The notes beneath the pieces are model-generated. The model was not told where the DNA came from and did no database searches. It saw only the letters and a list, made by a program, of their open reading frames with translations. The translations under genes and the position numbers were made by a program. From Nocardioides sp. InS609-2 (GTDB lineage: Bacteria > Actinomycetota > Actinomycetes > Propionibacteriales > Nocardioidaceae), in assembly GCF_023208195.1 (NCBI RefSeq), contig NZ_CP060034.1, positions 1,488,001 through 1,552,000 of the forward strand: a stretch of 64,000 nucleotides of DNA, in the 5' to 3' direction. Below are positions 10,040-18,681 of the stretch, piece by piece. The stretch's first letter is position 1. The number at the start of each line of letters is the position of its first letter.

Positions 10040-10459
10040 ATGAGCAGCCAGGACAACATCGCCTCCCAGCAAGCGTTCGGCGACGCCGTCAACAGCGGCA
10101 ATCTCGACGCCTTCGAGAACCTCGTGGCGGCCGACTCGGTCGACCACGATCCTGCACCGGCACAGGGCCCCGGCCCCGGCCCCGATGGTTACCGAAGCTT
10201 CTACACCGAGATGCGCACGGCCTTCCCCGACCTGCACATAGAGGTCGAGCACCTCACGGCAGCCGATGACGACCTCGCGTTCGCCTACACCGTCACCGGC
10301 ACTCATCAAGGCCTCCTGATGGGGCATGACCCGACCGGCAAGTCGATCAAGGTCCGCGGCATGCAGACCAGCAGGTTTCAGGACGGGAAGCTCGTCGAGC
10401 GGTGGGGCAGCAGCGACGAGCTTGGAATGCTCTCCCAGCTCGGCCTCGTCTCGCCATGA
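10040..10459 (+). CDS. SnoaL-like / ester cyclase family protein
   Basis: A 139-residue protein of the NTF2-like SnoaL fold: an N-terminal helix (NIASQQAFGDAVNSGNLDAF), then VDHDPAPAQGPGPGPDGYRSFY and TAFPDLHIEVEHLTAADDDLAF, matching the SnoaL/DUF4440-type aldol cyclase and limonene-1,2-epoxide hydrolase-like group. The substrate cannot be inferred; many family members are stress or catabolic enzymes of unknown role. The start at 10040 has GAGAGG upstream. Its stop overlaps the next start (ATGA), so the two genes are translationally coupled. Confidence 0.88.
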   Translation: MSSQDNIASQQAFGDAVNSGNLDAFENLVAADSVDHDPAPAQGPGPGPDGYRSFYTEMRTAFPDLHIEVEHLTAADDDLAFAYTVTGTHQGLLMGHDPTGKSIKVRGMQTSRFQDGKLVERWGSSDELGMLSQLGLVSP

Positions 10460-10926
10460 ACCTCGCGAGCGCCTTGGTGGCGGGCGCGGCCGGCGGGGCA
10501 GCAGGAACAACCGCGCTCAACGCCGTCACCTACCTGGACATGGCAGTCCGCGGTCGAAGCACCAGTAGTGCGCCCGAGGACAGCATCGAAGCGTTGGTGT
10601 CGAGGATCGGACTGCGCATCCCCGGTGAGGAGGACACCCGGATGAACCGGGTCGCCGGGCTCGGCCCGCTCAACGGCATCCTCGTCGGTGTCGGGATCGG
10701 CGCCGTGCTCGGCCTTGCCCGCGCCGCTGGCTGGAAGCCGCACGTCCTCACTGCCGGACTGGTCACCGGACTGGGCGCCATGGCTGCCACGGACAGCTCG
10801 ATGGCGGCGCTCGGAGTGAGCGACCCAAGTACCTGGACGCTCATAGACTGGCTCAGCGACGTGGTGCCGCACCTGGCCTACGGCTTGGCCACGGCGGCGG
10901 TTGCTCAGGCTCTCGACCCGGACTAA
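10456..10926 (+). CDS. Small integral membrane protein, unknown function
   Basis: 156 residues with an N-terminal glycine/alanine-rich helix (LASALVAGAAGGAAGTTALNAV), a polar loop (residues about 32-60), two central helices (GILVGVGIGAVLGLARAAGW and LTAGLVTGLGAMAATDSSMA) and a C-terminal helix (VVPHLAYGLATAAVAQAL). It starts in the ATGA overlap with the SnoaL-like gene. It resembles small actinobacterial membrane proteins often found near stress genes, but I cannot assign a family. No catalytic motif is seen. Confidence 0.75.
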   Translation: MNLASALVAGAAGGAAGTTALNAVTYLDMAVRGRSTSSAPEDSIEALVSRIGLRIPGEEDTRMNRVAGLGPLNGILVGVGIGAVLGLARAAGWKPHVLTAGLVTGLGAMAATDSSMAALGVSDPSTWTLIDWLSDVVPHLAYGLATAAVAQALDPD

Positions 10927-11013
10927 GCCTCCGCTGAGACCCGACAAGACCGTCCTGGTTGACTCGACCAGCATGCCGACAAGACCTGCCACATCAAGCA
11001 TGGGGAGACAGAC

Positions 11014-11397
11014 ATGAACGCGCGTACATACGCCAAGGTCGTCGGCGTCGTCGTCATACTCATCGGCATCGGTGGTCTGGTGCTGGGGGAGAAGTCGCTT
11101 CTGGGCGTGCTGAACATCGACATCGCCGAGGACATTGTGCACCTCCTCTCAGGCGGGCTGATGGCTGCAGTGGGTTTCCGTGGTTCGGACAGCGCCGTCC
11201 GCACGGTGGTCGGTGGGGTGGGCGTCGTCTACCTGCTGGTCGGCGTGCTCGGCTTCTTCGTGCCTGACATGTTCGGGCTGCTGCCGCACGAGTACGAAAC
11301 CGTGCTGGACAATCTCATCCACCTGACGCTTGGCGTGCTCGGCATCGCCGTCGGCTTCTTCCTCGGCGACCGCTCCGGGAGCCGCGTAGCGCGCTAG
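11014..11397 (+). CDS. DUF4383-like membrane protein, copy 1
   Basis: 127 residues with four helices (VVGVVVILIGIGGLVLG, IVHLLSGGLMAAVGF, VVGGVGVVYLLVGVLGFF, LIHLTLGVLGIAVGFFLG). The pattern of a conserved LLGVLNIDIAEDIVHL followed by ETVLDNLIHLTLGVLGI is that of DUF4383-type actinobacterial membrane proteins of unknown function. The start is preceded by GGGGAGA. A second copy at 16023-16406 has the same length and differs at roughly one residue in five. The family name is from memory of the pattern. Confidence 0.8.
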   Translation: MNARTYAKVVGVVVILIGIGGLVLGEKSLLGVLNIDIAEDIVHLLSGGLMAAVGFRGSDSAVRTVVGGVGVVYLLVGVLGFFVPDMFGLLPHEYETVLDNLIHLTLGVLGIAVGFFLGDRSGSRVAR

Positions 11398-11600
11398 CCA
11401 GCACGCCGCCGGCTTGGTCTGGGACGTTGCGGTCGGGCATCGCGCACTACTGGTCGCTGCGGGAGGGTGGGCACCTCGTCCAGGGCGTCGCCTGGACCTA
11501 CCCGGAACCCTTCCAAGATGCCGAAGCGGTGAGCGGGCTGATGTGCTTTGTCGACGACCTGGTGGACCTGGAAGTGGCCAACGATGGCCACCCGGACTGA
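11398..11600 (+). pseudogene. DUF427-family protein, C-terminal remnant
   Basis: In the frame ending at the TGA at 11598-11600 the translation reads GTLRSGIAHYWSLREGG, then VAWTYPEPFQDAEAVSGLMCF. This is the second half of a DUF427 domain, which normally reads like CPYKG-ASYWS then AAWSYPDPLPEA. The first half is absent; the frame runs up to the stop of the DUF4383 gene. Intact relatives are about 95-250 residues, and about 55 are left. It is a deletion relic. Confidence 0.7.
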
Positions 11601-11671
11601 ACCGTCGGTGCCGCGACGCGAAGCTCATCACCCCCTGGGTTTGGCGTCCACTCGGGGGGTACCTTTTCGAT

Positions 11672-12142
11672 ATGACTTCCAGTACGCCAGGTATGGCGGC
11701 GAGCATCGGTCGTGGCGTGGTGGCGGGTCTTGCGGGGACCGGGGTGATGACTGCTTTCCAGAAGTTCGTCGAAATGCCCGTGACCGGCCGAGACGACAGT
11801 TACGCGCCGGCGGCGTTCGCCGAGAGGGTCTTTGCGGTCCACCCGACGAGCGAGCAGGAACGGACGCGTCTCAACTACGTCACCCACTTCGCACTCGGGA
11901 CCATGTGGGGTGCGGCCTACGGTGTCGCGGCACGAGCCGGGTTGCGCGGCAAGCCGGCAGTGGTGGCCGTCTTCGCCACTGTGTACAGCGGCGACGTACT
12001 CCTGAACACGGCACTGGGTCTGTACCAGCCCTCGAAGTGGTCGACCCAGGACATCGTGATCGACGTTCTTGACAAGTTCGTCCAGGCCAGCGCCACCGGC
12101 GCGATCTTTGACCGCTTCCTGGACCCGTTGCCCCGGTCGTAG
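11672..12142 (+). CDS. DUF1440-like (YagU-type) membrane protein
   Basis: 156 residues with an N-terminal glycine-rich helix (GRGVVAGLAGTGVMTAFQKF), a polar segment, and helices at HFALGTMWGAAYGVAARAGL and VVAVFATVYSGDVLLNTALGL. The plan GxxAGxxGTxxMTAF ... HxxxGTxWGAxYG is shared with the gene at 29342-29815, and both resemble the DUF1440/YagU group of inner-membrane proteins of unknown role. The start at 11672 was chosen because the frame upstream overlaps the DUF427 relic and is not conserved-looking. Confidence 0.72.
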   Translation: MTSSTPGMAASIGRGVVAGLAGTGVMTAFQKFVEMPVTGRDDSYAPAAFAERVFAVHPTSEQERTRLNYVTHFALGTMWGAAYGVAARAGLRGKPAVVAVFATVYSGDVLLNTALGLYQPSKWSTQDIVIDVLDKFVQASATGAIFDRFLDPLPRS

Positions 12143-12420
12143 GAGGGAGCACCTATGCGGCGCCTCCAAGACGGGTAACCCGCCGCTTGTGTAGATCCCA
12201 TCTCGACGCAGGCTCGGCCGACCGCCTCGATCCCCCCGGTCGCGGCATCTCCAGGACATCCTGCGCAACGGCGCTCTCTTCCACGTCGCTGGAGTCGCTG
12301 GCCGATGACGGGGCGGTCGGAGGAGTTCGAGGCCCTGGGCCTGGTGGTCAGGTCCAGTTCGGGTTGGGCCACCCGGCGAAGGCGGCCCGCTACGACGTCC
12401 GGCTGAGGCGCCGCACCGGC

Positions 12421-14145
12421 TCACTCCGGGCTGACCAGGAACTCCTTGGACTTGGCGATCGCGAAGCCCCACCCCTGCTTCAGCGTCGGCTTCGGTGGAA
12501 CGGCCACTTCGTCGGCACTGGTCACCACGTCGACCAGCACCGGTCCGGGCTCGGCCATGGCCCATTGGACAGCGGACTCGACCTCGGCGGGTCGCTCGAC
12601 GCGCCGCGCGCTCATCCCGATGGCGCAGGCGACCTCGGCGAAGTCCGGGTTGTGCAGCACGGTGCCGAACTCGGGCAGCCCCACCTGCTCCATCTCGAGC
12701 TTGACCATTCCCAGCCGACCGTTGTCGAAGACCATGAGCTTGACCGGCAGCTCATGGCTCACCGCGGTGAGCAGGTCGCCCATCAGCATCGACAGGCCGC
12801 CGTCGCCGCAGAACGCCACTACTTGCCGCGACCGGTCCAGGCCTGCTGCCCCGAGAGCCTGCGGGAGCGCGTTGGCCATGGAGCCGAGGTTGAAGGAGCC
12901 CAGGAGCCTCCGAGTCCCGCGCATCCGCACGAACCGGGACAGCCATACCGTCGACATGCCCGTGTCCGTGGTGAAGACGGCATCGTCGGCGGCGTAACGG
13001 TCGATCATCGCCGCGAGCAGCTCGGGACGGACCCGATCGTCGGGATTGTCGAGCTTGCGACGGAGCAGTCCGGTGGGCTTCCGCTCGTAGTCGGGGTCGG
13101 CGAACGCGGCTTGCTGCTCCTGCCACGCCTCGTAGGACGAGCGAGTCTTGTCGAGCAGACGGCGATCGGTCTTGGCCTCCAGGAGCGGTGTCAGCCCGCG
13201 CAGACCGAGCCGCGCGTCACCCACTAGCGCGTGGTCCACGGGCGTACGCCGTCCGATGTGGGCGCTGCGGATGTCAAGCTGCACCACGGTTTTGCCCGTG
13301 GGTAGGAACTCACGGTAGGGGAAGTCCGTACCGACGAGCAGGAGCAGGTCGCACTCCGAGAAGGCCTCGCGGGTCGCGGGGTTGCCGATAAGGCCCGACT
13401 GGCCGATCTCGTACTCGTTGTCCGACTCGAGCCGCTCCTTCGCCTTGAGCGTCAGCACCATGGGGGCCGACAGTCGTTCGGCGAGCTGGAGGACCTCGTC
13501 ACGCGCGTCGCGAGCCCCGATGCCTACCAGCAGGGCGACGGACCCGGCCGCGTTGATGGCAGCAGCCGCCCGGCGCAGGGCCTCGTCGTCGGGACCCGGA
13601 TGCCGACGTTCGTCGACGAACCGCGGCACCGGCGTTTTGCGCGGCAGCTCGAGACCGCCGACATCTCCGGGCAGGGTCAGCACAGCGACTCCTCGCTCCG
13701 CCAACGCCGAATTGCCCGCCTGCTCGATCAGGCCCGGCAGCTGCTCGATGCTGACCACGGTCTGGTTGAAGACCGCGACGTCGGCGAAGACGGCGTCGTT
13801 GGCGACCTCTTGGAAGAAGTCGCTGCCTACGTCTTCGCGGGGCACTTGGCCGCAGATGGCGAGGACCGGAGCGCGTGACTTCTTGGCGTCGTACAGACCG
13901 TTGAGAAGGTGGATGGCGCCCGGTCCCACGGTCCCCATGCAGACCCCGAGGCGACCGGTGAGCTGTGCCTGGGCGCCGGCGGCGAAGGCCGCGGTCTCCT
14001 CATGGCGCACCCCCATCCACTCCACTCGGTCCTCGCGACGGATGGCATCGGTGACCGGGTTCAAGGCATCGCCGACCACACCCCAAACCTGCGTGACGCC
14101 ATGATCGGCGATGGCCCGGACGAGGATCTCGGCAACGGTACTCAC
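12421..14145 (-). CDS. ThDP-dependent pyruvate oxidase/dehydrogenase-like enzyme
   Basis: A 574-residue protein of the pyruvate oxidase/acetolactate synthase superfamily. It has the Pyr domain with catalytic glutamate (GVRHEETAAFAAGAQAQLTG), the central domain (VALLVGIGARDARDEVLQLA) and the PP domain with the ThDP/Mg motif GDGGLSMLMGDLLTA ending in VFDN. It is closest in feel to PoxB-type enzymes that decarboxylate pyruvate to acetate and CO2, but 2-keto acid specificity cannot be read. The start is a GTG at 14145, or 14154; neither has a clear ribosome-binding site. It stands alone and converges with the 11672 gene. A second, different ThDP enzyme is at 23816-25609. Confidence 0.9.
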   Translation of the reverse strand: MSTVAEILVRAIADHGVTQVWGVVGDALNPVTDAIRREDRVEWMGVRHEETAAFAAGAQAQLTGRLGVCMGTVGPGAIHLLNGLYDAKKSRAPVLAICGQVPREDVGSDFFQEVANDAVFADVAVFNQTVVSIEQLPGLIEQAGNSALAERGVAVLTLPGDVGGLELPRKTPVPRFVDERRHPGPDDEALRRAAAAINAAGSVALLVGIGARDARDEVLQLAERLSAPMVLTLKAKERLESDNEYEIGQSGLIGNPATREAFSECDLLLLVGTDFPYREFLPTGKTVVQLDIRSAHIGRRTPVDHALVGDARLGLRGLTPLLEAKTDRRLLDKTRSSYEAWQEQQAAFADPDYERKPTGLLRRKLDNPDDRVRPELLAAMIDRYAADDAVFTTDTGMSTVWLSRFVRMRGTRRLLGSFNLGSMANALPQALGAAGLDRSRQVVAFCGDGGLSMLMGDLLTAVSHELPVKLMVFDNGRLGMVKLEMEQVGLPEFGTVLHNPDFAEVACAIGMSARRVERPAEVESAVQWAMAEPGPVLVDVVTSADEVAVPPKPTLKQGWGFAIAKSKEFLVSPE

Positions 14146-14304
14146 GGCAGTCACGGTACCCGGATGTCGAGAGGTCCACGCCCCTCGCCGGACGGTCGGG
14201 TCATTCAAACGCCCAGCCGGTACATCGCCGGCATCACCAAGATCAGCGGCCTCAAGAGCAGCACAAAGTGCGTCGCGGCAATTAGCCGTAGCAATGGTGT
14301 CGAC

Positions 14305-14349
14305 GCTCCTCGAAATCTAGGCCAGTAGCGCTCCTCGAAAAGTAGGCCA
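14305..14349 (+). repeat. IS21 left-end direct repeats
   Basis: GCTCCTCGAAATCTAGGCCA at 14305-14324 and GCTCCTCGAAAAGTAGGCCA at 14330-14349 differ at two positions. Such multiple terminal repeats are transposase-binding sites in IS21 elements. They lie directly before istA. Confidence 0.8.
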
Positions 14350-14359
14350 CCCGACCACG

Positions 14360-15604
14360 ATGGATCGGGTGATGACAGTGGAGGACTGGGCTGAGATCCG
14401 GCGGCTGCATGCGCAGGAGCAGTTGTCGATCCGGGCGATCGCGAAGCATTTGGGGGTCGCACGCGACACAGTTGCCAGGGCGGTGGCCGCGCAGCGGCCA
14501 CCGCAGTACGTGCGGCCACCGGTGGTGTCGCGTTTCGACGCCTACGAGCCACGGGTGCGGGAACTGTTGAAGGACTTCCCGACGATGCCGGCCACGGTGA
14601 TCTCGCAGCGGGTCGGCTGGGACGGCTCGGCGTCGTGGTTCCGCAAGCAGGTCGCGGGCCTGCGGGTCGACTACGCGCCGCGTGACCCGGCTGACCGCAT
14701 CGAGTACCGTCCGGGCGACCAGGCGCAATGCGACCTGTGGTTCCCGCCCGTGAAGATCCCACTCGGTGGGGGCCAGTACGGCTCACCGCCGGTCCTCGTC
14801 ATCGTGGCCTCGTATGCCCGGTTCATCACCGCGATGATGCTGCCGTCGCGAACCACTGGCGACCTGCTCGCCGGGATGTGGGAACTGATGTCGAGCCAGC
14901 TCGGCGCGGTCCCGCAGCGACTGATCTGGGACAACGAGGCAGGCATCGGACGTCGCAACCACTACGCCGAAGGGTGGCCGGGTTCTGCGGCACGCTGGCC
15001 ACCAGGATCGTGCAGCTCAGACCGTTCGACCCCGAGTCCAAGGGCATCGTCGAACGCGCTAACGGCTACCTGGAAGCCTCGTTCCTGCCCCGGCCGGACC
15101 TTCACCAGCCCGGCGGACTTCAACACCCAACTCGCGCAGTGGCTCCCGGTCGCGAACGGGCGCACCGTGCGCCGTTTGGGTGCCCGCCCGGTCGAGCTGG
15201 CCGGGATCGACCGGGCCGCGATGCTGGCCTTGCCACCGATGCCGCCAGCGACCGGTTTTGGTGCCCGGGTCCGGCTCCCACGTGACTACTACGTCCGGGT
15301 CGCCGGCAACGACTACTCCGTCGACCCGGTCGTGATCGGGAGGATGGTCGAGGTCCACGCCGACCTGGACACGGTCACCGTGACCTGCGATGGCCGCGCC
15401 GTCGCAACCCATCAGCGGTGCTGGGCCACCGCCCAGACGATCACCGATCCCGACCACGTCGCTACCGCACGACGGCTGCGTCAAGCGATCCTGGCCCCAC
15501 CAATCGTCGCGTCCGACGGGCTGCTGCGGGACCTGGCCGACTACGACACCGCCTTCGGTGTCGACCTCGACACTCGCGTCGAAGCTGATGGGCAGGTCGC
15601 CTGA
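14360..15604 (+). pseudogene. istA: IS21 transposase IstA with two compensating frameshifts
   Basis: The frame is open for 414 codons and starts like IstA: MTVEDWAEIRRL with an HTH (IRAIAKHLGVARDTVARAVA), then the catalytic part with QAQCDLWFPP and RLIWDNEAGIGRR. Between about 14972 and 15090 the protein turns into nonsense, while the +1 frame reads VAGFCGTLATRIVQLRPF then SKGIVERANGYLEASFLP, the expected IstA region with the third catalytic acid (VERANGYLE). A base is missing in a G-run near 14971-14975 and one is extra in the C-run near 15087-15091. The reading frame is restored afterwards (FTSPADFNTQLAQW). As read, the catalytic glutamate is lost. Confidence 0.85.
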
Positions 15605-15652
15605 TGGCCACGAAGCCCGCAACCTCAACGACGGCCGCGAAAGAGACCGCCA
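15604..15652 (+). pseudogene. istB: istB, first 16 codons only
   Basis: The ATG at 15604 overlaps the istA stop (TGATG), the usual IS21 arrangement, and the product starts MATKPATSTTAAKETA, as IstB helper ATPases do. IstB is normally about 250-270 residues. Homology ends at about 15652, where the sequence becomes the reverse complement of an IS3 orfA gene. The ATPase domain is gone, so the element cannot move by itself. Confidence 0.75.
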
Positions 15653-15862
15653 GTTGCGCTTCTTCAACTCGCGCACCTCGAGCGACTGCTTCTCGGTGAC
15701 GCCGTGACGGCTGCCATCCTCGACGTCGGCCTTCTTCATCCAGTTGTGCAGGCAGCCCTCGGAGATTCCGAAGTCCATCGCGATCTGGTTCAACGGAGCC
15801 TGGCCCTTGCGGGCAACAGCCACGACATCGTCGCGGAACTCCTTGGGATAGGGCTTCGGCAT
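15653..15862 (-). pseudogene. IS3-family OrfA (HTH) fragment
   Basis: Reading from 15862, MPKPYPKEFRDDVVAVARKG is followed by QAPLNQIAMDFGISEGCLHNW and VTEKQSLEVRELKKRN. This is the N-terminal HTH protein of an IS3/IS911-type element. The match stops after KKRN at the junction with istB; the leucine zipper that normally follows (RLLEQENEVLRR) and all of OrfB are absent. The remaining open frame reads into IS21 DNA and is meaningless. It is a leftover of an IS3 copy joined to an IS21 copy by deletion. Confidence 0.85.
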
Positions 15863-16022
15863 GGCCGACATCCTTCCAGCGAGGACGAATCCTCACAGGT
15901 CAGGTGTCAACCAACTCTGGGCAGACCCGTCAACGCAACAGAGCCCTTTAGGTGAGTCTCGTCGGGCGATTGACCCGACCGGCCGCGTCGATACACTGAA
16001 ACCAGAGGCCGGGAGGGTCGGC

Positions 16023-16406
16023 ATGGATGTGCGCACTTACGCCAAGGGCGTCGGAGTCATCATCGTGCTCATCGGTGTCGGGGGTTTGGTACTGGGGGAA
16101 CAGTCGCTGTTGGGAGTCCTCAACATCGACATCGGCGAGGACATCGTGCACCTGGTCACCGGCGGCTTGATGGGCGCGGTGGGCTTCCGCGGTTCGGACA
16201 GCGCCGTCCGCTCGGTAGTGGGTGGGCTGGGCATCGTCTACCTGATAGTGGGCGTGCTCGGCATCTTCGTCCCGGGCATGTTCGGGCTGCTGCCAAATGA
16301 GTACGAGACCGTGCTGGACAACCTCATACACCTGACCCTGGGCGTGCTCGGCATCGTGTTCGGCTTCTTTGTCGGCCGCCGAAGCGACAGCCGCCTAGCG
16401 CACTAG
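16023..16406 (+). CDS. DUF4383-like membrane protein, copy 2
   Basis: A 127-residue, four-helix protein that matches copy 1 (11014-11397) along its whole length with about 26 differences. Most are conservative changes in the helices; the loops SLLGVLNIDI and FRGSDSAVR are unchanged. Function is unknown. It follows the IS21/IS3 wreckage, and GAGGGTCGGC precedes its ATG. The two copies bracket 4.6 kb that contains the DUF427 relic, the DUF1440-like gene, the ThDP enzyme and the IS fragments. Confidence 0.8.
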   Translation: MDVRTYAKGVGVIIVLIGVGGLVLGEQSLLGVLNIDIGEDIVHLVTGGLMGAVGFRGSDSAVRSVVGGLGIVYLIVGVLGIFVPGMFGLLPNEYETVLDNLIHLTLGVLGIVFGFFVGRRSDSRLAH

Positions 16407-16508
16407 CCGAAAGGCACGTGCGGCTAGTGGCTCATACGTGTCGCAACACTTCTCTCTTGCCTTTCGAAGGGTCTGCGTGACCGTTGAGTTCTCCAACTGA
16501 TTCTTGCG

Positions 16509-18187
16509 CTAGCCCGGATCATTCACGGGTCGGCGGCTTGATCGGCGCGTAGAAACACAGAAGTGCCTGCCCAGCAGGGGAAACTTGGTCTTGCGACGGA
16601 ACAAGTTCTCCAACTGGAAGGCACTCTGCAGGTGAAGCGTAGTTCGTGGTCGAGGGGTCTGTCAGTAACTGGGGGCGGTGTCGGCGTGGTGGCCCACGCG
16701 GGAAGCGTCGGGCTGCGTCTCGTAGGTGATCGGACCGGGCTGACTGGACAGCTCTCGAAGGCCCTGGCACGACGTTCGTTCACCCCTGCCCATGACCGCG
16801 GCCGGGTCCTGGTCGATGTCGCGGTGATGATCGCCGACGGCGGTGAAGCGATCGCTGACATCGAGGTCCTGCGCCACCAGGAACCCGTGCTCGGTGCGGT
16901 GGCCTCGCAGGCCACGGTCTGGCGGGCTTTGGATGAGATCAGCCCCGGGCAGGTCAAGAAAATCGCCGTGGCCAGAGCCAGGACACGGCGCCACGTCTGG
17001 GCACTCATGAACGCCTCACCCGAAGGGTTCCCTGCCTCGAAGGTCGCCGGCACCGACCTCGGTGAGGTGGTCGTGCTCGATGTCGATGCCACGGTCGTGA
17101 TCACCCACTCCGAGAAAGAGTTGGCATCGGCGACGTTCAAGCGGACGTTCGGGTACCACCCGATCGGGGTGTGGTGCGACAACACAGGCGAGTTCCTCGC
17201 CGCCACGTTGCGGACCGGGAAGGCGGGGTCGAACACCGCGACCGATCACATCGAAGTCCTCACCGCGGCAATCGCCCAGGTCCCCGCCGCACAACGCAAG
17301 AACCTGCTGATCCGCAGCGATGGCGCGGGTGCCTCCCACAAGCTCCTGGCCTGGCTCACCGAACAAGGCCGCGTGCGGGGACGTCGCTTGGAGTACAGCG
17401 TCGGCTACGCAGTCACCGAGAAGATCCGCGAAGCCATCAAGGTCGTCCCCAAGCACGTGTGGACACCCGCGTCCGATGCTGATGGTGGGGTCCGCGAAGG
17501 TGGTGACGTCGCCGAGCTCACCGACCTCCTTGACCTGACGGCATGGCCGCCCGGGATGCGGCTCATCGTGCGCCGCGAACGACCCCACCCCGGTGCGCAG
17601 CTGTCGCTGTTCGAAGAAGCCGACGGGTGGCGCTACCAAGTGATCGCGACCAACACCACCACCGGACAGCTGGCGTTCCTCGAAGCCCGTCACCGTGCTC
17701 ACGCCCGCGTCGAGGACCGGATCCGGATCGCCAAGGACACCGGCCTGGGCAGATTCCCCTCACGTGAGTTCGCGATCAACCAGGCCTGGCTGACAGCGAC
17801 CATGATCGCTGCCGACCTCACCGCCTGGACCAGACTTCTGGCCTTCACCGGCGAGGCTGCTGTGCTCGCCGGCTGTGAGCCGAAAGCGTTGCGCTACCGA
17901 CTCCTGCACGCACCAGCACGCCTGGTCCACACCGGGCGCCGGCGACAACTCCGGATCCCCGACACCTGGCCCTGGGCGGCAGCGATCGTCGCGACATTCG
18001 CCAACATCGCAGCGATCCCACCACCAGCCTGAACATCCCCGCCCACCCACAACCCGAGGACCCGGAGAACCGCACCCGACAGCGACAGTCGGCCTACAGG
18101 TCAACCCCGGAACCAGCCCAGGCAACGCACACGTCGTCAACCTCGACGCGCAGCCGTCCGACTACCTCCATGAAAGACCGGGGCTAG
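16509..18187 (+). mobile_element. IS1380-family insertion sequence
   Basis: The left end CTAGCCCGGATCATTCAC (from 16509) and the reverse complement of the right end, CTAGCCCCGGTCTTTCATGG (18168-18187), form an imperfect inverted repeat around one transposase gene. Element length and ends suit IS1380. No target duplication is obvious. It lies at the downstream end of the 18199-29815 operon, 11 bp from the last stop codon. Confidence 0.8.
16632..18032 (+). CDS. IS1380-family transposase
   Basis: A 466-residue DDE transposase with no interruption. Family features include VKRSSWSRGLSVTGGGVGVV at the start, HDRGRVLVDVAVMIADGG with the first aspartate region, VVVLDVDATVVITHSEKE with a further aspartate, IRSDGAGASHKLL, and the late motif RVEDRIRIAKDTGLGRFPS carrying the glutamate. 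The start was set at the GTG at 16632, where homology begins; an ATG at 16563 would add 23 residues from the inverted-repeat side. It is probably active. Confidence 0.95.
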   Translation: MKRSSWSRGLSVTGGGVGVVAHAGSVGLRLVGDRTGLTGQLSKALARRSFTPAHDRGRVLVDVAVMIADGGEAIADIEVLRHQEPVLGAVASQATVWRALDEISPGQVKKIAVARARTRRHVWALMNASPEGFPASKVAGTDLGEVVVLDVDATVVITHSEKELASATFKRTFGYHPIGVWCDNTGEFLAATLRTGKAGSNTATDHIEVLTAAIAQVPAAQRKNLLIRSDGAGASHKLLAWLTEQGRVRGRRLEYSVGYAVTEKIREAIKVVPKHVWTPASDADGGVREGGDVAELTDLLDLTAWPPGMRLIVRRERPHPGAQLSLFEEADGWRYQVIATNTTTGQLAFLEARHRAHARVEDRIRIAKDTGLGRFPSREFAINQAWLTATMIAADLTAWTRLLAFTGEAAVLAGCEPKALRYRLLHAPARLVHTGRRRQLRIPDTWPWAAAIVATFANIAAIPPPA

Positions 18188-18198
18188 GTCGTAGGTCT

Positions 18199-18681
18199 TC
18201 ATGACGCCCCGTCCCACGGCCATGGCGCCCCTGAGTAGCGCTCCAACGCTGGACCGTAAGGCCGAGGGGCGGAGCCCAGCAGCCCGGCGCCCACCTCAAG
18301 CACCAGCGGTGTTCCGAGCCGGCGGAACGGGTCGTCGTCGAGCGCACCAGGGTGGTCGACCACCCAGATCGAGCCGGCGAAGTGGGTGGAGTCGACGACG
18401 AGCGTCGACACCGCGCGAGGCGCGACACCGTGTTGGGCCGCGCGGCGCGCCTGCAGCACCGCCCCGTCGTCGAACAGCGGCATGACCGCGCGGTCGGGCC
18501 AGACCAGCGACACCCACGCGCCGGCGCCGTCGGGGTCGAGCAGCCGCGGGTCGACGCGGCGGGCCTCCGGGTGCGGGGCCTCCCGGCCGGACCGCCACCC
18601 GGCCAGCACCCGCCCGCCCGCGAAGGCGGCCAGATCCGCATCGCGGGGGCGCTCGCCGAGAAGGGCGAGCCAGGCGTTCAC
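18199..18681 (-). CDS. Hypothetical protein at the end of the 12-gene operon
   Basis: 160 residues, soluble, no signal peptide. Visible elements are AWLALLGERPRDADLAAFAG, a central WVSLVWPDRAVMPLFDDGAV and STHFAGSIWVVDHPGALDDD. I do not recognise a family. The GTG start at 18681 overlaps the stop of the peroxiredoxin-like gene (GTGA), so it is translationally coupled and is the last gene of the run. Conservation next to the peroxiredoxin-like gene in other genomes would be the best clue to its role. Confidence 0.7.
   Translation of the reverse strand: MNAWLALLGERPRDADLAAFAGGRVLAGWRSGREAPHPEARRVDPRLLDPDGAGAWVSLVWPDRAVMPLFDDGAVLQARRAAQHGVAPRAVSTLVVDSTHFAGSIWVVDHPGALDDDPFRRLGTPLVLEVGAGLLGSAPRPYGPALERYSGAPWPWDGAS

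Larger units (their letters stand above)
14298..15652 (+). mobile_element. IS21-family element, left part, truncated
   Basis: The left end begins at TGT (14298-14300) and carries two 20-bp direct repeats, as IS21 ends do. It runs through istA and the first 16 codons of istB and then stops abruptly at about 15652, where an IS3 orfA fragment begins in the opposite orientation. No right end was found. Confidence 0.8.
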
